Translations under genes and position numbers: made by a program
NCBI GenBank assembly: GCA_031255005.1
Contig: JAIRTH010000041.1
Span: forward strand, 1-36,422
From: Puniceicoccales bacterium
Lineage (GTDB): Bacteria; Verrucomicrobiota; Verrucomicrobiia; Opitutales; LL51
Reading direction: 5' to 3'
DNA: 36,422 nucleotides
In this document: in pieces, positions 8,325 through 16,849 of the stretch
Position numbering within the stretch: the stretch's first letter is position 1
Layout: each line of letters begins with the position of its first letter
Notes under the pieces: model-generated
Told to the model about the DNA's origin: nothing
What the model saw: the letters and a program-made list of their open reading frames with translations, nothing else
Database searches by the model: none

Positions 8325-8549
8325 ATGAAATCTAAACAGACATTAAAAACCGTGGTTTTGGAACAACTGAGGGCAGCATCCCCAGCTTCTTTGCCCATGG
8401 ATTTGATCCGCAAAGGCTTGCAGTTATTTGGCTGCAAATTCACAGATCGGGATTTAATTTTGGTATTAGAAGAGTTACTAGCCCATGGTTTGATAGTTGA
8501 ATTTGGAGATGATTCAAGCTATGGGCTAAAAAGATATAGTTTAGCTTAA
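8325..8549 (+). CDS. Small winged-helix-like protein, first gene of phage block
   Basis: The 74-residue product (MKSKQTLKTVVLEQLRAASP...) has the layout of a winged helix: a helix, the segment LPMDLIRKGL, a likely recognition helix (FTDRDLILVLEELLAHGLI) and a beta wing (VEFGDDSSYGLKRYSL). An in-frame ATG at 8187 would add 46 residues, but that part runs through the operator and promoter and has no protein-like character, so I start at 8325. Mu-like phages often carry small DNA-binding proteins just before the terminase genes. It could help packaging-site recognition or regulate the operon. Family not identified. Confidence 0.6.
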   Translation: MKSKQTLKTVVLEQLRAASPASLPMDLIRKGLQLFGCKFTDRDLILVLEELLAHGLIVEFGDDSSYGLKRYSLA

Positions 8550-8551
8550 CC

Positions 8552-8908
8552 ATGGGAACTCGGGACAGGTCTATTGAACAGAAAAATTTCATGGCGCATT
8601 TGGATAAAATAAAATATGCGAAACGCAATTCTGGGATGATTCTGGACAGTTTAGCAATTTCTTCATCCATCGCAAGTGCTTCTCTGGCACGCATTTGGCA
8701 AATACTTTTTGATTTACTTTGCAAATCTGATGAGATTTCGGTTTCCGATTTGAACACACTATCCGGCGTCATTCAAAAGCTTTTTGCCTGCCATAGCAAT
8801 ATGTGTTCCATGGAACAGTCAAAACATGATGAACAAAACACAGATATCAAACAATCTTTGCCAGAGGATGCGATCGAGGCCATTGAAAAACAACTCAAAC
8901 TATTGTAA
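8552..8908 (+). CDS. Helical protein at the small-terminase position (gp27-like by position)
   Basis: This 118-residue, mainly helical protein has a basic N-terminus (MGTRDRSIEQKNFMAHLDKIKYAKR) and a long hydrophobic-heptad region around 29-75. It starts 2 bp after the previous gene and its stop abuts the start of the large terminase gene. In Mu-like phages the gene directly before gp28 encodes gp27 (DUF3486), a putative small terminase subunit that binds DNA. The assignment rests on position, size and helical content, not on a recognised motif. Confidence 0.5.
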   Translation: MGTRDRSIEQKNFMAHLDKIKYAKRNSGMILDSLAISSSIASASLARIWQILFDLLCKSDEISVSDLNTLSGVIQKLFACHSNMCSMEQSKHDEQNTDIKQSLPEDAIEAIEKQLKLL

Positions 8909-10291
8909 ATGGACATTTCTAAAAAGTTTTTTTTGCCCTACCAGTCTCGATGGATTAATGATGATTCCAGGCTGAAGATAATGGAAAAGTCCAGACAGAT
9001 CGGAATCTCCATGGCCTCAGCCTATGGCCTGGTTAGAGATCATGCTAATTGCGATCAAAGGATTGATTCCTGGGTATCATCCCGCGACGAAATTCAAGCG
9101 AAACTTTTTTTAGATGATTGCAAAAATTTTAGTAAAATTTTACACATTGCCGCGCAAGCTATTGGCTCTGAAATATTACCAGAATCGAGGCAATTCGCCT
9201 CTTTTTCACTGCGTTTCCTCAATAGCACCCATATCCATTCCCTATCATCAAACCCAGACGCTCAGGCCGGTAAGCGCGGCAATCGTGTATTGGACGAGTT
9301 TGCACTACATCAAAATCCAAAAACACTATATTCGGTGGCTTACCCAGGCATAACCTGGGGCGGCCGCCTTGAAATCATATCCACCCATCGAGGTTCACAA
9401 AATTTTTTCCATAGATTATTAAAAGATATCAAAGAAAATGGCAATCCAAAGAAATTTTCACACCACAAAGTTACACTACAAGATGCTCTTGATCAAGGGT
9501 TTTTGGCAAAACTAAAGGAAAAATTACCCGAAGATGATTCTAGGCAGTCCATGGATGAAGCCGAATATTTTGACCATATAAGAAATTCCTGCCCAGACGA
9601 GGAATCTTTTATGCAGGAATATATGTGTGTCCCTTGGGATGATCAGTCGATTTTCTTGCCAACGGAATTAATTGACAAATGTACCTATAAACATGGCGAA
9701 AATTGGGAGATCGGAAACTATGAAGCTTTGCAAAGCAATGATGGATTCCTGGGAATTGACATCGGGCGAAATCATGATCTTACGGTGTTTTGGTTGCTAG
9801 AAAAAAACGGCGATTGTTTAAAAACAAGGCAGGTGATTTGCCTAAAAGACGTACCATTTTCCGAACAGGAACGACTATTACATGAGTTTTTAAAAATACC
9901 ATTTTTGAGAAAAATATGCATAGATCAAACCGGTATCGGTAGGCAATTTGCGGAGCGTGCTGCGGCCTTTTTTGGAAAATACAAAGTCGAGGGCATTACT
10001 TTTACTAGCTATATAAAGGAAGCATTGGCTTATCTATTACTTACTACCTTTGAAACTGGTTCGATAAAAATCCCCAATGATCCGGCCATCCGCTCCGACC
10101 TGCGGGCCATAAAAAAAGAAATAACTTTCTCTGGCAACATTAGATTTCATGCAGATCGCAGCGAAAATGGTCATGCCGATAGATTTTGGGCTCTGGCATT
10201 GGCAATTCATGCCGCCCAGCAATGCCCATCGATGATCAAGCAACAATTTTTTACTAAGATACAAAGACATAAGCGTTTAACAGTGGTTTAA
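8909..10291 (+). CDS. Phage terminase large subunit, Mu gp28-like
   Basis: The product is the ATP-driven DNA-packaging motor and nuclease. The N-terminal ATPase contains a Walker A-like EKSRQIGIS (26-34) and a Walker B-like RVLDEFALH (126-134, acidic D129-E130), with a coupling motif ISTHRGS (157-163). The C-terminal RNase H-like nuclease domain has the three expected acidic positions: D284 in GIDIGRNHD, D339 in CIDQTGIG and D424 in NGHADRFWALALA. The 460-residue length and the motif spellings match the Mu gp28 type (COG4373). All catalytic positions are retained, so packaging activity is plausible. The gene follows the small-terminase candidate without a gap and precedes the portal gene by 4 bp. 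Confidence 0.85.
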   Translation: MDISKKFFLPYQSRWINDDSRLKIMEKSRQIGISMASAYGLVRDHANCDQRIDSWVSSRDEIQAKLFLDDCKNFSKILHIAAQAIGSEILPESRQFASFSLRFLNSTHIHSLSSNPDAQAGKRGNRVLDEFALHQNPKTLYSVAYPGITWGGRLEIISTHRGSQNFFHRLLKDIKENGNPKKFSHHKVTLQDALDQGFLAKLKEKLPEDDSRQSMDEAEYFDHIRNSCPDEESFMQEYMCVPWDDQSIFLPTELIDKCTYKHGENWEIGNYEALQSNDGFLGIDIGRNHDLTVFWLLEKNGDCLKTRQVICLKDVPFSEQERLLHEFLKIPFLRKICIDQTGIGRQFAERAAAFFGKYKVEGITFTSYIKEALAYLLLTTFETGSIKIPNDPAIRSDLRAIKKEITFSGNIRFHADRSENGHADRFWALALAIHAAQQCPSMIKQQFFTKIQRHKRLTVV

Positions 10292-10295
10292 TTTT

Positions 10296-11501
10296 ATGAA
10301 AACAATTTCACAGATTTCGGAAGCAAGGATTAAAAGCTCCATGAGAGCCAGGTTTAATCCAATAAAAACATTGACCCCGGATTCATTGTCCCATATGTTG
10401 GACTCCTTTGCCATGGGCTATCTCCGCAGCGCTGCCATGACCTGGGATTCCATCGAGCGAAGAGACGATGTGATCCAAGGTGTTGCCGCAAAAAGGAAAA
10501 AATCAGTGGCCAGATTGCAATGGGAAATCATCGCACTGGACCAGTCCGAAGAGGCACTGAATCATAAGTGTGCTCTGGAATATTTTTATGATAATCTCTC
10601 AGCCACCCATGCCTGCGATGGCAATGAACGTGGCGGATTCGGCCTACTGGTGAAGCAAATGATGGACGCCATAGGTAAAAAATATGCAGTGCATGAAATA
10701 ATTTATGTTCCTGAAACTAAAAGAGATAAGTTAAAGCTGACCGCTGTATTTAGGTTTGTTCCTCTATGGTTTTTTGAAAATAAAACCGGATCTCTGAGAT
10801 TTCTCGAAAATGACACAGCCATCGATGGTGTTGCGTTGGAAGACGGCTCCTGGCTTATAACCGTCGGCGATGGTTTAATGGAGGCTTCTTCGATTGCCTA
10901 CCTATTTAAACATCTTCCTCTGCGAGACTGGCTTGTATATTGTGAACGCAATGGAATGCCTGGGATCAAAGGCATAACCAATGCCTTGCCAGGATCACCC
11001 CAATGGGAAGCAGCCCGGGATGCGGTGGCCGATTTTGGTGCAGAATTTAATGCCCTAATGTCCGAAGGAACCTCCATCGAAACCATAGATTTAACCACCC
11101 GAGGAGAGCTACCTTACCCAGCGCTGGTCGACCGAATGGATCGAGCAATCTCTGCTCTATGGCGTGGTTCAGATTTATCAACATTATCAAGAACATCTGG
11201 GGCCGGAGCTTCGCTTCAGGCCGATGAAACTGCTTTGATTGAAGAAGACGATGCAAACATGATTTCCGAGACATTGAATGAACAGGTGGATAAATTTGTC
11301 ATCAGGCATTTATTCGGCGACACTGGACCAAAGGCTTATATCAGGTTGGTTACAAAACCAAGGACTAACAGCAAGGATGAAATAGCCATCTACCGCGAAC
11401 TTTTTGACATGGGAGTGCCATTGACCGTTGAGGACATCCGAGAAAAATTCGGTCTTACCACTCCGGAAAATTCAGAAAACATTCTTAGGAAAAATATATA
11501 A
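10296..11501 (+). CDS. Phage portal protein, DUF935 (Mu gp29-like)
   Basis: Portal rings form the DNA gate of the capsid and bind the terminase. DUF935 landmarks include the N-terminal LTPDSLSHMLDSFAMGYLRSAAMTWDSIERRDDVIQGVAAKRK and FVPLWFF near 150. Further landmarks are the central LPLRDWLVYCERNGMPGIKG region and the later RAISALWRGSDLSTLSR. The 401-residue length is somewhat shorter than many Mu gp29 homologues but no conserved block is obviously missing. The next gene starts immediately after its stop. No MuF-domain protein, usually next to or fused with the portal in Mu-like phages, is present. Confidence 0.85.
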   Translation: MKTISQISEARIKSSMRARFNPIKTLTPDSLSHMLDSFAMGYLRSAAMTWDSIERRDDVIQGVAAKRKKSVARLQWEIIALDQSEEALNHKCALEYFYDNLSATHACDGNERGGFGLLVKQMMDAIGKKYAVHEIIYVPETKRDKLKLTAVFRFVPLWFFENKTGSLRFLENDTAIDGVALEDGSWLITVGDGLMEASSIAYLFKHLPLRDWLVYCERNGMPGIKGITNALPGSPQWEAARDAVADFGAEFNALMSEGTSIETIDLTTRGELPYPALVDRMDRAISALWRGSDLSTLSRTSGAGASLQADETALIEEDDANMISETLNEQVDKFVIRHLFGDTGPKAYIRLVTKPRTNSKDEIAIYRELFDMGVPLTVEDIREKFGLTTPENSENILRKNI

Positions 11502-11502
11502 A

Positions 11503-12456
11503 ATGGATACTAATTTAACCAATATGGACGAAACAGCACTAAATCAGTGGGTCAAATTATTACCCTATGGAAATTATCCACATCCCAAAGGCATGCAGCA
11601 TTTTAGTAGGTCATCCGCCGAAATAATCGTAAAAAATTTCAAATCACTGCGCGGCAGATTGAGCAGAAAATTTCTTGGCCTGCCAATTTTCATAGGCCAT
11701 CCCGACGATAACACATTTTCCGGCCGTCCGGGCCATAAGAGCCATGTGGTCTACGGAAGAGTCAAGGACCTGGAACCAAAGGTTGATGGCATGTGGCTTC
11801 TAATTCATTGGTCCACACTAGGCTATCAATTGATTAAAAATGGATTTTTTAAATTTTTGTCACCTCGTTGGCGGATGAAAATCCTGGCAAACAATGACTT
11901 TGAGCCAATAAAATTGCTATCTCTCGGCCTTACAAATAATCCAAATATTAAAACCTGCAGATTAATCGATCAACCTAGCTTTGTAAGTTTATCCGATGGA
12001 GAAAAACTCGCAAAGCTAATGAAGTCATTTGGAGTAAACGAATTAGTTGATTTTGAAGAACAGCTAATTTCATTAAAATCTCTCGGTGAAGACTCTGAAA
12101 AATGGAAAAATCAATGCAAGGAATTGATCGATGAAAATAAAAAGCTCCAAGCCGAAATTGAGAATTTTTATCAAGTGATCCAAACCCATGGATTGCAAAA
12201 TCAAAAAAATGTAACTAGTTCCGAACAAATCACTAAAAATGCGACTGATGGTGACCAAGACAGCATTCCATTAGCCCTAGGCAATCTAAACACCCAAACA
12301 AAAACGATGGGACTAAACCATCGCACCAAATGTTTTTATGAAAAAAAAGACAAAATCTTGACCTTGGTACAGGAACGCATGGCGGCCACCGGCGATAGAT
12401 ATAATGAAGCTTGGGCCTGGGCGAAGAGGTCAAACCCATCGCTGTTCATAGACTAA
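11503..12456 (+). CDS. Mu I-like phage capsid maturation protease with scaffold tail
   Basis: The 317-residue product carries the Mu-like protease signature. GLPIFIGHPDD lies at about 59-69, then GRPGH, YGRVKDLE (84-91), FLSPRW (118-123) and SLGLTNNPNI. Such proteases cut the scaffold and capsid proteins during head assembly. Residues about 175-225 form a charged coiled coil. The C-terminus has KDKILTLVQERMAATGDRYNEAW, a motif seen at the end of protease/scaffold fusions in Mu-like phages. The longest frame starts at 11428 inside the portal gene; I use the ATG at 11503, which follows the portal stop by one base and gives a natural N-terminus. Confidence 0.82.
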   Translation: MDTNLTNMDETALNQWVKLLPYGNYPHPKGMQHFSRSSAEIIVKNFKSLRGRLSRKFLGLPIFIGHPDDNTFSGRPGHKSHVVYGRVKDLEPKVDGMWLLIHWSTLGYQLIKNGFFKFLSPRWRMKILANNDFEPIKLLSLGLTNNPNIKTCRLIDQPSFVSLSDGEKLAKLMKSFGVNELVDFEEQLISLKSLGEDSEKWKNQCKELIDENKKLQAEIENFYQVIQTHGLQNQKNVTSSEQITKNATDGDQDSIPLALGNLNTQTKTMGLNHRTKCFYEKKDKILTLVQERMAATGDRYNEAWAWAKRSNPSLFID

Positions 12457-12490
12457 CCCATTGATTAACAAGACTTTTACCTACAAAAAT

Positions 12491-12910
12491 ATGAAAAAAG
12501 AAACATTCTCTAACATTGCAGAAGGTACTCATGAAGGCAACATTACTAAGGTTGCCAAAACCAATATCACAGAGAGATATACTCTGGTCAAAATCGATAC
12601 TAGCAATCCAGCCATGGTCGATATTTGCACAGATTCTGATCTGCCGATAGGCGTTGCAACCGATGAGGCATCGGCCGGAGATATTGTGAATGTAGCACTT
12701 CTGGGTTCTGCAGATACCATAAAAGCCATTGCCAGCGAGACCATAGTAGCTGGAAAATTGCTTAGGCCAACCGACGACGGAAAAATCGCACCCATTGGCA
12801 CAGCCGCCGGAAGCTATAATTGTATAGGTATAGCCCTAAATAGCACCATCGCAAATAGCATGGTGGAGGTGCTATCCTGCGTACCAACTCAATATACCAT
12901 AGGTGAATAA
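12491..12910 (+). CDS. Capsid decoration protein (DUF2190-like)
   Basis: The product is a beta-rich protein of 139 residues between the protease and major capsid genes, the usual place of the decoration or stabilising protein. Features typical of this class are an alternating beta pattern, many Gly/Ala, and the motif SDLPIGVATDEASAGDIVNVALLG. The late segment GSYNCIGIALNSTIANSMVEV is also typical. Such proteins trim the outside of the head. A TTG at 12461 would add ten residues; the ATG at 12491 gives the better N-terminus. Confidence 0.65.
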   Translation: MKKETFSNIAEGTHEGNITKVAKTNITERYTLVKIDTSNPAMVDICTDSDLPIGVATDEASAGDIVNVALLGSADTIKAIASETIVAGKLLRPTDDGKIAPIGTAAGSYNCIGIALNSTIANSMVEVLSCVPTQYTIGE

Positions 12911-12941
12911 CTTTACCCACATTATAAAAAACACTATAAAA

Positions 12942-13907
12942 ATGAATACATTTGAGATTTTACCAAAGGATGACGGTTTTCAGGATTATGGAACGGTTTG
13001 TGCAGCCAATGAGTCGCGCTTCACTTCATCCCATTATTCTGAACCACTTACGGCCTTTACCGTTGGTTGGAAGGACCGAGAAAACATAGAATCATTACTG
13101 AATTTTTTAGCTCCAATGATCCCTGTTTCTCGGCGCTTTGAATTCAAAGTTGCCAATAACAACGAAGCATTTTTGTCCGAAACCGATGACATCCGTTCCA
13201 TTGGCTCGGCCTTTAAAAGAATCGAATTTACCGGAACATCAGTTACATCAAAGACTTTTAATAAAGGACTTACAATTCGAGTAGATCACGATGATGTGGC
13301 CGGTGATGATTGGCGTGAGCGCTATGTTCAATTATTGCTGCAGAGATTATACCGCAATGAACTGCGTCGAGCCATATCTGCTCTGGAAGCTAACGCCCAA
13401 ACCGTTGCACCAGAGGGGCAATACATATGGTCTGATGAATCCAACCCCGATGCAGATATACGTTCTGAATTAGAAGCCGCAACGGATATCACCGGCCTGC
13501 GACCAAATCGACTTGTAATAGGTGAAGCTGCCTGGGATATCAGAGCCAATGCTTATGATGCCCAAAACAATGCCGGAGCCAATCGTGCTGCTGGCTTAAC
13601 ATTAGAAGAACTTGCTTGCAAACTATTTATGGACGAAATCCGAGTAATAAATGCGCGCTACCAAAATGCGGCCACATCCAAGACGGCCATACTGGGCAAT
13701 AGCATATATGCGTTTTTCACAAACAATGAAATCATGAAAGATGAACCGGCTAACATAAAAAGATTTGTGACGCCAGCCGATGGCTCACCATTCAGGGTTT
13801 ATGTGGAGGAACATAGCAAATTCAGCGATATAACAGTGGAACATTATAGCAACATTGTAATAACTTCCACCACCGGCATAAGAAAATTGGTTGTTTCTGG
13901 CAGTTAG
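12942..13907 (+). CDS. Phage major capsid protein
   Basis: This protein of about 321 residues is the likely shell subunit. Evidence is its position after the protease and decoration genes, its length, and the HK97-like layout. An N-terminal arm is followed by an E-loop-like segment (KVANNNEAFLSETDDIRSIGSAF). Next comes a long helical part with LLLQRLYRNELRRAISALEANAQTV, then a P-domain/A-domain region with RPNRLVIGEAAWDIRANAYDAQ. The end, VEHYSNIVITSTTGIRKLVV, is typical of this capsid class. A GTG at 12903 would extend the frame by 13 residues; the ATG at 12942 is preferred. A long hairpin follows in the 95-bp gap, which may protect this mRNA segment. Confidence 0.8.
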   Translation: MNTFEILPKDDGFQDYGTVCAANESRFTSSHYSEPLTAFTVGWKDRENIESLLNFLAPMIPVSRRFEFKVANNNEAFLSETDDIRSIGSAFKRIEFTGTSVTSKTFNKGLTIRVDHDDVAGDDWRERYVQLLLQRLYRNELRRAISALEANAQTVAPEGQYIWSDESNPDADIRSELEAATDITGLRPNRLVIGEAAWDIRANAYDAQNNAGANRAAGLTLEELACKLFMDEIRVINARYQNAATSKTAILGNSIYAFFTNNEIMKDEPANIKRFVTPADGSPFRVYVEEHSKFSDITVEHYSNIVITSTTGIRKLVVSGS

Positions 13908-13937
13908 TCGATGACGAAATAACAAAATAGATGACAA

Positions 13938-13974
13938 CGGAGGATTTTTAAAGGCAAAAATAGAAAATCCTCCG
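13938..13974 (+). other. Strong RNA hairpin after the capsid gene
   Basis: CGGAGGATTTT (13938-13948) and AAAATCCTCCG (13964-13974) form a perfect 11-bp stem with a 15-base loop. It is followed by A-rich sequence, so it is not an intrinsic terminator on the plus strand. It lies between the capsid gene and the connector genes, in the longest gap of the operon. It could stabilise the upstream mRNA end or mark a processing site. The 5' arm contains the Shine-Dalgarno-like GGAGGA, but no start codon follows at a usable distance. Confidence 0.7.
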
Positions 13975-14002
13975 GAAAAAACAAAAAAACAGAAAAAATA
14001 TC

Positions 14003-14452
14003 ATGGCCAATTGGATTAAAATTATTCCCAGAGATCTATATGATTATCTGGTTGCAGAGCAGGTAGATGCGCTGCGCAAACAGGCACTGGCTAAACATCA
14101 ATCTGATCCATTGGTGGAGATAATTAAAGATGTCTCTTCAATGATTCGATCTGAAATCAAAAGCAACCGTCAGAATACATTGAGCTCCTCCGCGGATGCC
14201 CTTCCTGTGGAATTAAAAAGTGTGGCCTGTAGCCTGATTTTGGAAATAGCTCAAACCAGAATTCCTGGATTAAAATTGTCCGAAGATCAGATTCGCCTGG
14301 CAAATCAATCCCGAGAACATCTGAAGAGAGTGGCAAAGGGTGATGTATTTGTATCGATTCCAGAGGATGCTGACAATTCTCAAGCCCTTGGCTTAGAAGT
14401 AATAAGCCATAGGGAAACCATTGTAACCGGTGAAACATTGAAAGGATTTTAA
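14003..14452 (+). CDS. Head-tail connector, Mu gp36-like (DUF1320)
   Basis: This helical 149-residue protein is of the size and position of Mu gp36. Characteristic features are the N-terminal MANWIKIIPRDLYDYLVAEQVDALR. The middle LPVELKSVACSLILEIAQTRIPGL and the later QSREHLKRVAKGDVFVSIPE also fit the family. Proteins of this kind form the adaptor ring under the portal. It is followed after one base by the gp37-like gene. Confidence 0.68.
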   Translation: MANWIKIIPRDLYDYLVAEQVDALRKQALAKHQSDPLVEIIKDVSSMIRSEIKSNRQNTLSSSADALPVELKSVACSLILEIAQTRIPGLKLSEDQIRLANQSREHLKRVAKGDVFVSIPEDADNSQALGLEVISHRETIVTGETLKGF

Positions 14453-14453
14453 T

Positions 14454-14906
14454 ATGTATAGACCGAAGGATGGAATTTTAGAGAAAATTCAGGATTACCT
14501 AGTCTCACTGATCGAAAAAAATACCGAATTCCGAGGCATTCCCATATTTACGCATAAGCAAAGCAACATCGAGAGTATTATAGCAAATGCCGTTCGCGAA
14601 GGTATTGGCGTAGCGATCCTTGTAATACCTCCCGTGCCGATAAAAATAGATAAAAATGCCCCAGGTCCGGTGTTTGAAATCATAGATATTCAGCTGAAAG
14701 TAATTGAAAATATTTACACAAATAACTCCGGAAAAAGTTCGATAAATATCGCAGAGAAAATTACCTCGTTACTTCATTTGGCCAAGGCGGAGGTTGAACA
14801 TTGGCATGGATATATAACCTGCTCAGACACAAGCCCTTGGGTGTCAGAAATGGGAGATCAAACCAACCTAATAACCCTAAATTTCACAGCGATGTGTTCG
14901 CTATAA
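14454..14906 (+). CDS. Tail terminator/completion-like protein, Mu gp37-like (DUF1834)
   Basis: The product is a 150-residue alpha/beta protein. An N-terminal helix (DGILEKIQDYLVSLIEKN) is followed by a beta segment with GVAILVIPPVPIKIDKNAPGPVFEIIDIQLKVIEN. The end resembles LLHLAKAEVEHWHGYITCSDTSPW. Size, position after gp36 and this layout fit the gp37/tail-terminator class, which caps the tail tube. If there really is no tube, its role here would have to differ. It has one of the few Shine-Dalgarno-like motifs in the window (AAAGGA, about 9 bp before the ATG). Confidence 0.6.
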   Translation: MYRPKDGILEKIQDYLVSLIEKNTEFRGIPIFTHKQSNIESIIANAVREGIGVAILVIPPVPIKIDKNAPGPVFEIIDIQLKVIENIYTNNSGKSSINIAEKITSLLHLAKAEVEHWHGYITCSDTSPWVSEMGDQTNLITLNFTAMCSL

Positions 14907-14910
14907 AATC

Positions 14911-15330
14911 ATGAAAATATCATTTGGTACAGTGGTATTAGCCGCCGGAAATGAGGCAAAGGAAAATCCCTTCGATCTAAAAATTTCTGGCCAAAGAAAT
15001 GTGCAAATTGCCGAAACGGTCCGAGGTACCGAAGTCAAAGCCATAGATAGAGGCAATCTCCAAATTATCATAGAGTTCAAAGTCACAAAGAAATATGATT
15101 CGGAGGAAAGTGCCCAAATCCATTCTTTGAAACATTCATCGGAGCTCACCGGACTGCAATCCTATCTCACTTTGACCGGTGAGCCAAGTAACAACACTTA
15201 TTATATGCATAATGCCGTGCTAGTTACGGTTCAATCTTCCTCCAATGGAAATACACTATTGCATCATTATAAAATCACCGGTGGAAGAATAACAAACAAC
15301 CTGGAATTTTTATATGACCACAATAACTAA
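14911..15330 (+). CDS. Small beta-rich phage structural protein, function unknown
   Basis: No family is recognised. The 139-residue sequence alternates beta strands with short turns (VQIAETVRGTEVKAIDRGNLQIIIEFKVTKK) and ends in YKITGGRITNNLEFLYDHNN. It sits where Mu-like phages start their tail genes, so a small tail-tube-like or distal-tail-like protein is possible. It overlaps the next gene by 17 bp, implying translational coupling. Confidence 0.6.
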   Translation: MKISFGTVVLAAGNEAKENPFDLKISGQRNVQIAETVRGTEVKAIDRGNLQIIIEFKVTKKYDSEESAQIHSLKHSSELTGLQSYLTLTGEPSNNTYYMHNAVLVTVQSSSNGNTLLHHYKITGGRITNNLEFLYDHNN

Positions 15331-16723
15331 GTTTATACTACGCATAGGGATAGATACCGAAGCTTTTTGCCTCCCCATTGACGTAAATCGCAAGGAGGCG
15401 GCCCAGTTTTGGAAATCCAATGACATAGAATTTCAATTGGGCCTATTTTCCCATGGAGACCTAATTGATGTTTCGAATATAGATAAGATCTGTTTGGCTG
15501 TTAAGGCTTTAAGTAGCAATGGAACGGTGATGGATGGAGATAATCAGGCACTGATGTATGGCGAAACTTCTTCGCTGGACAATAGTGTCACACCGGAATC
15601 CTGGACCAACGGAACTGCTCAACACGCCATCATTGGTTTTTCTGAAAAGGAAACATCCTTGGCCGCTGACGATTATTGGCTAAGTCTATGGATAGTCACG
15701 AAAAATGATGCGAAAATTGTAACTGTTTGCGCTGGAAAGATTAGGATAATTGATGGCGGAAACAGCGACGCAATTATCCCGCCACCGCCACCGGAAACAT
15801 ATTACACCGCCGCAGAATGCGATATGCTTTTCGCAAACAAATCAAAAAATCTTTTGGATTTGGATGATGAAACCGTGGCCAGAACAAACCTTGGCCTAGG
15901 ATCAATGGCTGTGCAAGGCAGCGATGATGTCGACATCACCGGAGGCAACATTTCTGGCATTTCTCCACTGGGGATAGATGCCGGAGGCACAGGTTCCAAC
16001 AATAAAACATCAGCTTTCAACAATCTATCTCCCATAGCCAAACTAGGAGACATGATAGTCGGTTATGAGGAAAATTCATCAACCACCTTGGCTTTGGGCA
16101 ATGAAAACCAAGTACTTACGGTAGATCCCACCTCCGAAACTGGACTTTCTTGGAAAAATTATCCCTGGAAATTGCTGAAAAAAATTAACCTAAGTTCTTC
16201 CACACCGGCAGTTATTTTCACAGAAGTGTTAGACAGCTCGCAATTCATGCACTACAAAATTGTTCTGAATTGTTGTACTAAAAGCCCAGTTTATTCACTT
16301 CTATCCATAGTCTTCGGCAGCACTGTCAATGATGAAACTTCTTGGATAACGACAGATTCGGAATACTTTTCCTCGTTGTTTGATCTTAGAGGTAACGAGA
16401 CGAGATATGAAAAATACAACGGCACCGTCGGCTATGTACCTCTAGGGAATAGCAGTACAAATTTCCGCTCCTATGATGGATTTTTCAATGGAAATATCTC
16501 TCTATGGAAGGCCGGAGACACCAGTGCTTATCTACAGCTGCTGGCCGAAATGAACTACCTATGGCACGTACAATCTTCGGGTACCTACTCCAATGAAGCC
16601 GGTGCAGGAAGGTACAGTTCAACTTTCCTAAATTCGGACCTAGCCAATGTAAATTCGCTGAAAATAGAGGCCATTTCTGGCAATATTACCGGTGGCAATT
16701 TTTCAATCTACGGAATAAATTAA
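15314..16723 (+). CDS. Tail fibre / receptor-binding protein
   Basis: The 469-residue product has three parts. Residues about 1-150 form a beta-rich, probably baseplate-docking domain. A proline run (155-160) and the hinge TYYTAAECDMLFA follow. Then comes a fibre shaft with the common phage pattern ARTNLGLGSMAVQG...ITGGNISGISPLGIDAGGTGSNN (189-230). The C-terminal 200 residues, beta-rich with many aromatic and glycine residues, would be the receptor-binding head. Tail fibres bind surface sugars or proteins; here the target is unknown. Presence of an intact fibre argues that the locus still makes something that attaches to cells. Confidence 0.72.
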   Translation: MTTITKFILRIGIDTEAFCLPIDVNRKEAAQFWKSNDIEFQLGLFSHGDLIDVSNIDKICLAVKALSSNGTVMDGDNQALMYGETSSLDNSVTPESWTNGTAQHAIIGFSEKETSLAADDYWLSLWIVTKNDAKIVTVCAGKIRIIDGGNSDAIIPPPPPETYYTAAECDMLFANKSKNLLDLDDETVARTNLGLGSMAVQGSDDVDITGGNISGISPLGIDAGGTGSNNKTSAFNNLSPIAKLGDMIVGYEENSSTTLALGNENQVLTVDPTSETGLSWKNYPWKLLKKINLSSSTPAVIFTEVLDSSQFMHYKIVLNCCTKSPVYSLLSIVFGSTVNDETSWITTDSEYFSSLFDLRGNETRYEKYNGTVGYVPLGNSSTNFRSYDGFFNGNISLWKAGDTSAYLQLLAEMNYLWHVQSSGTYSNEAGAGRYSSTFLNSDLANVNSLKIEAISGNITGGNFSIYGIN

Positions 16724-16724
16724 T

Positions 16725-16847
16725 ATGGATGATAATGCAATTATTACTCAGATAAATAAACTTCGCAATGACCTGGATAGGCTTAGCTATACTATTCAAC
16801 AACAAATAGATACGCTTCGTTCACAGATTGGTAACCTGAGGAGCTGA
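16725..16847 (+). CDS. 40-residue coiled-coil peptide
   Basis: A short open frame begins with MDDNAIITQINKLRNDLDRL and ends in DTLRSQIGNLRS. It shows a regular heptad pattern of I/L throughout, so a two- or three-stranded coiled coil is likely. It starts 1 bp after the fibre stop and its TGA overlaps the ATG of the next gene (TGATG), so it is embedded in the operon. Its end supplies a GGAG Shine-Dalgarno motif for the downstream gene. It could be a fibre trimerisation or assembly helper. Real coding status is likely from its tight fit. Confidence 0.6.
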   Translation: MDDNAIITQINKLRNDLDRLSYTIQQQIDTLRSQIGNLRS

Positions 16848-16849
16848 TG

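Noticed and set aside
11428-11502. Protease gene start at 11428
   Set aside because: It would overlap the portal gene's end in another frame; the ATG at 11503 follows the portal stop directly and fits the family N-terminus.
13938-13974. Hairpin after the capsid gene as an intrinsic terminator
   Set aside because: The stem is followed by A-rich, not T-rich, sequence on the plus strand.
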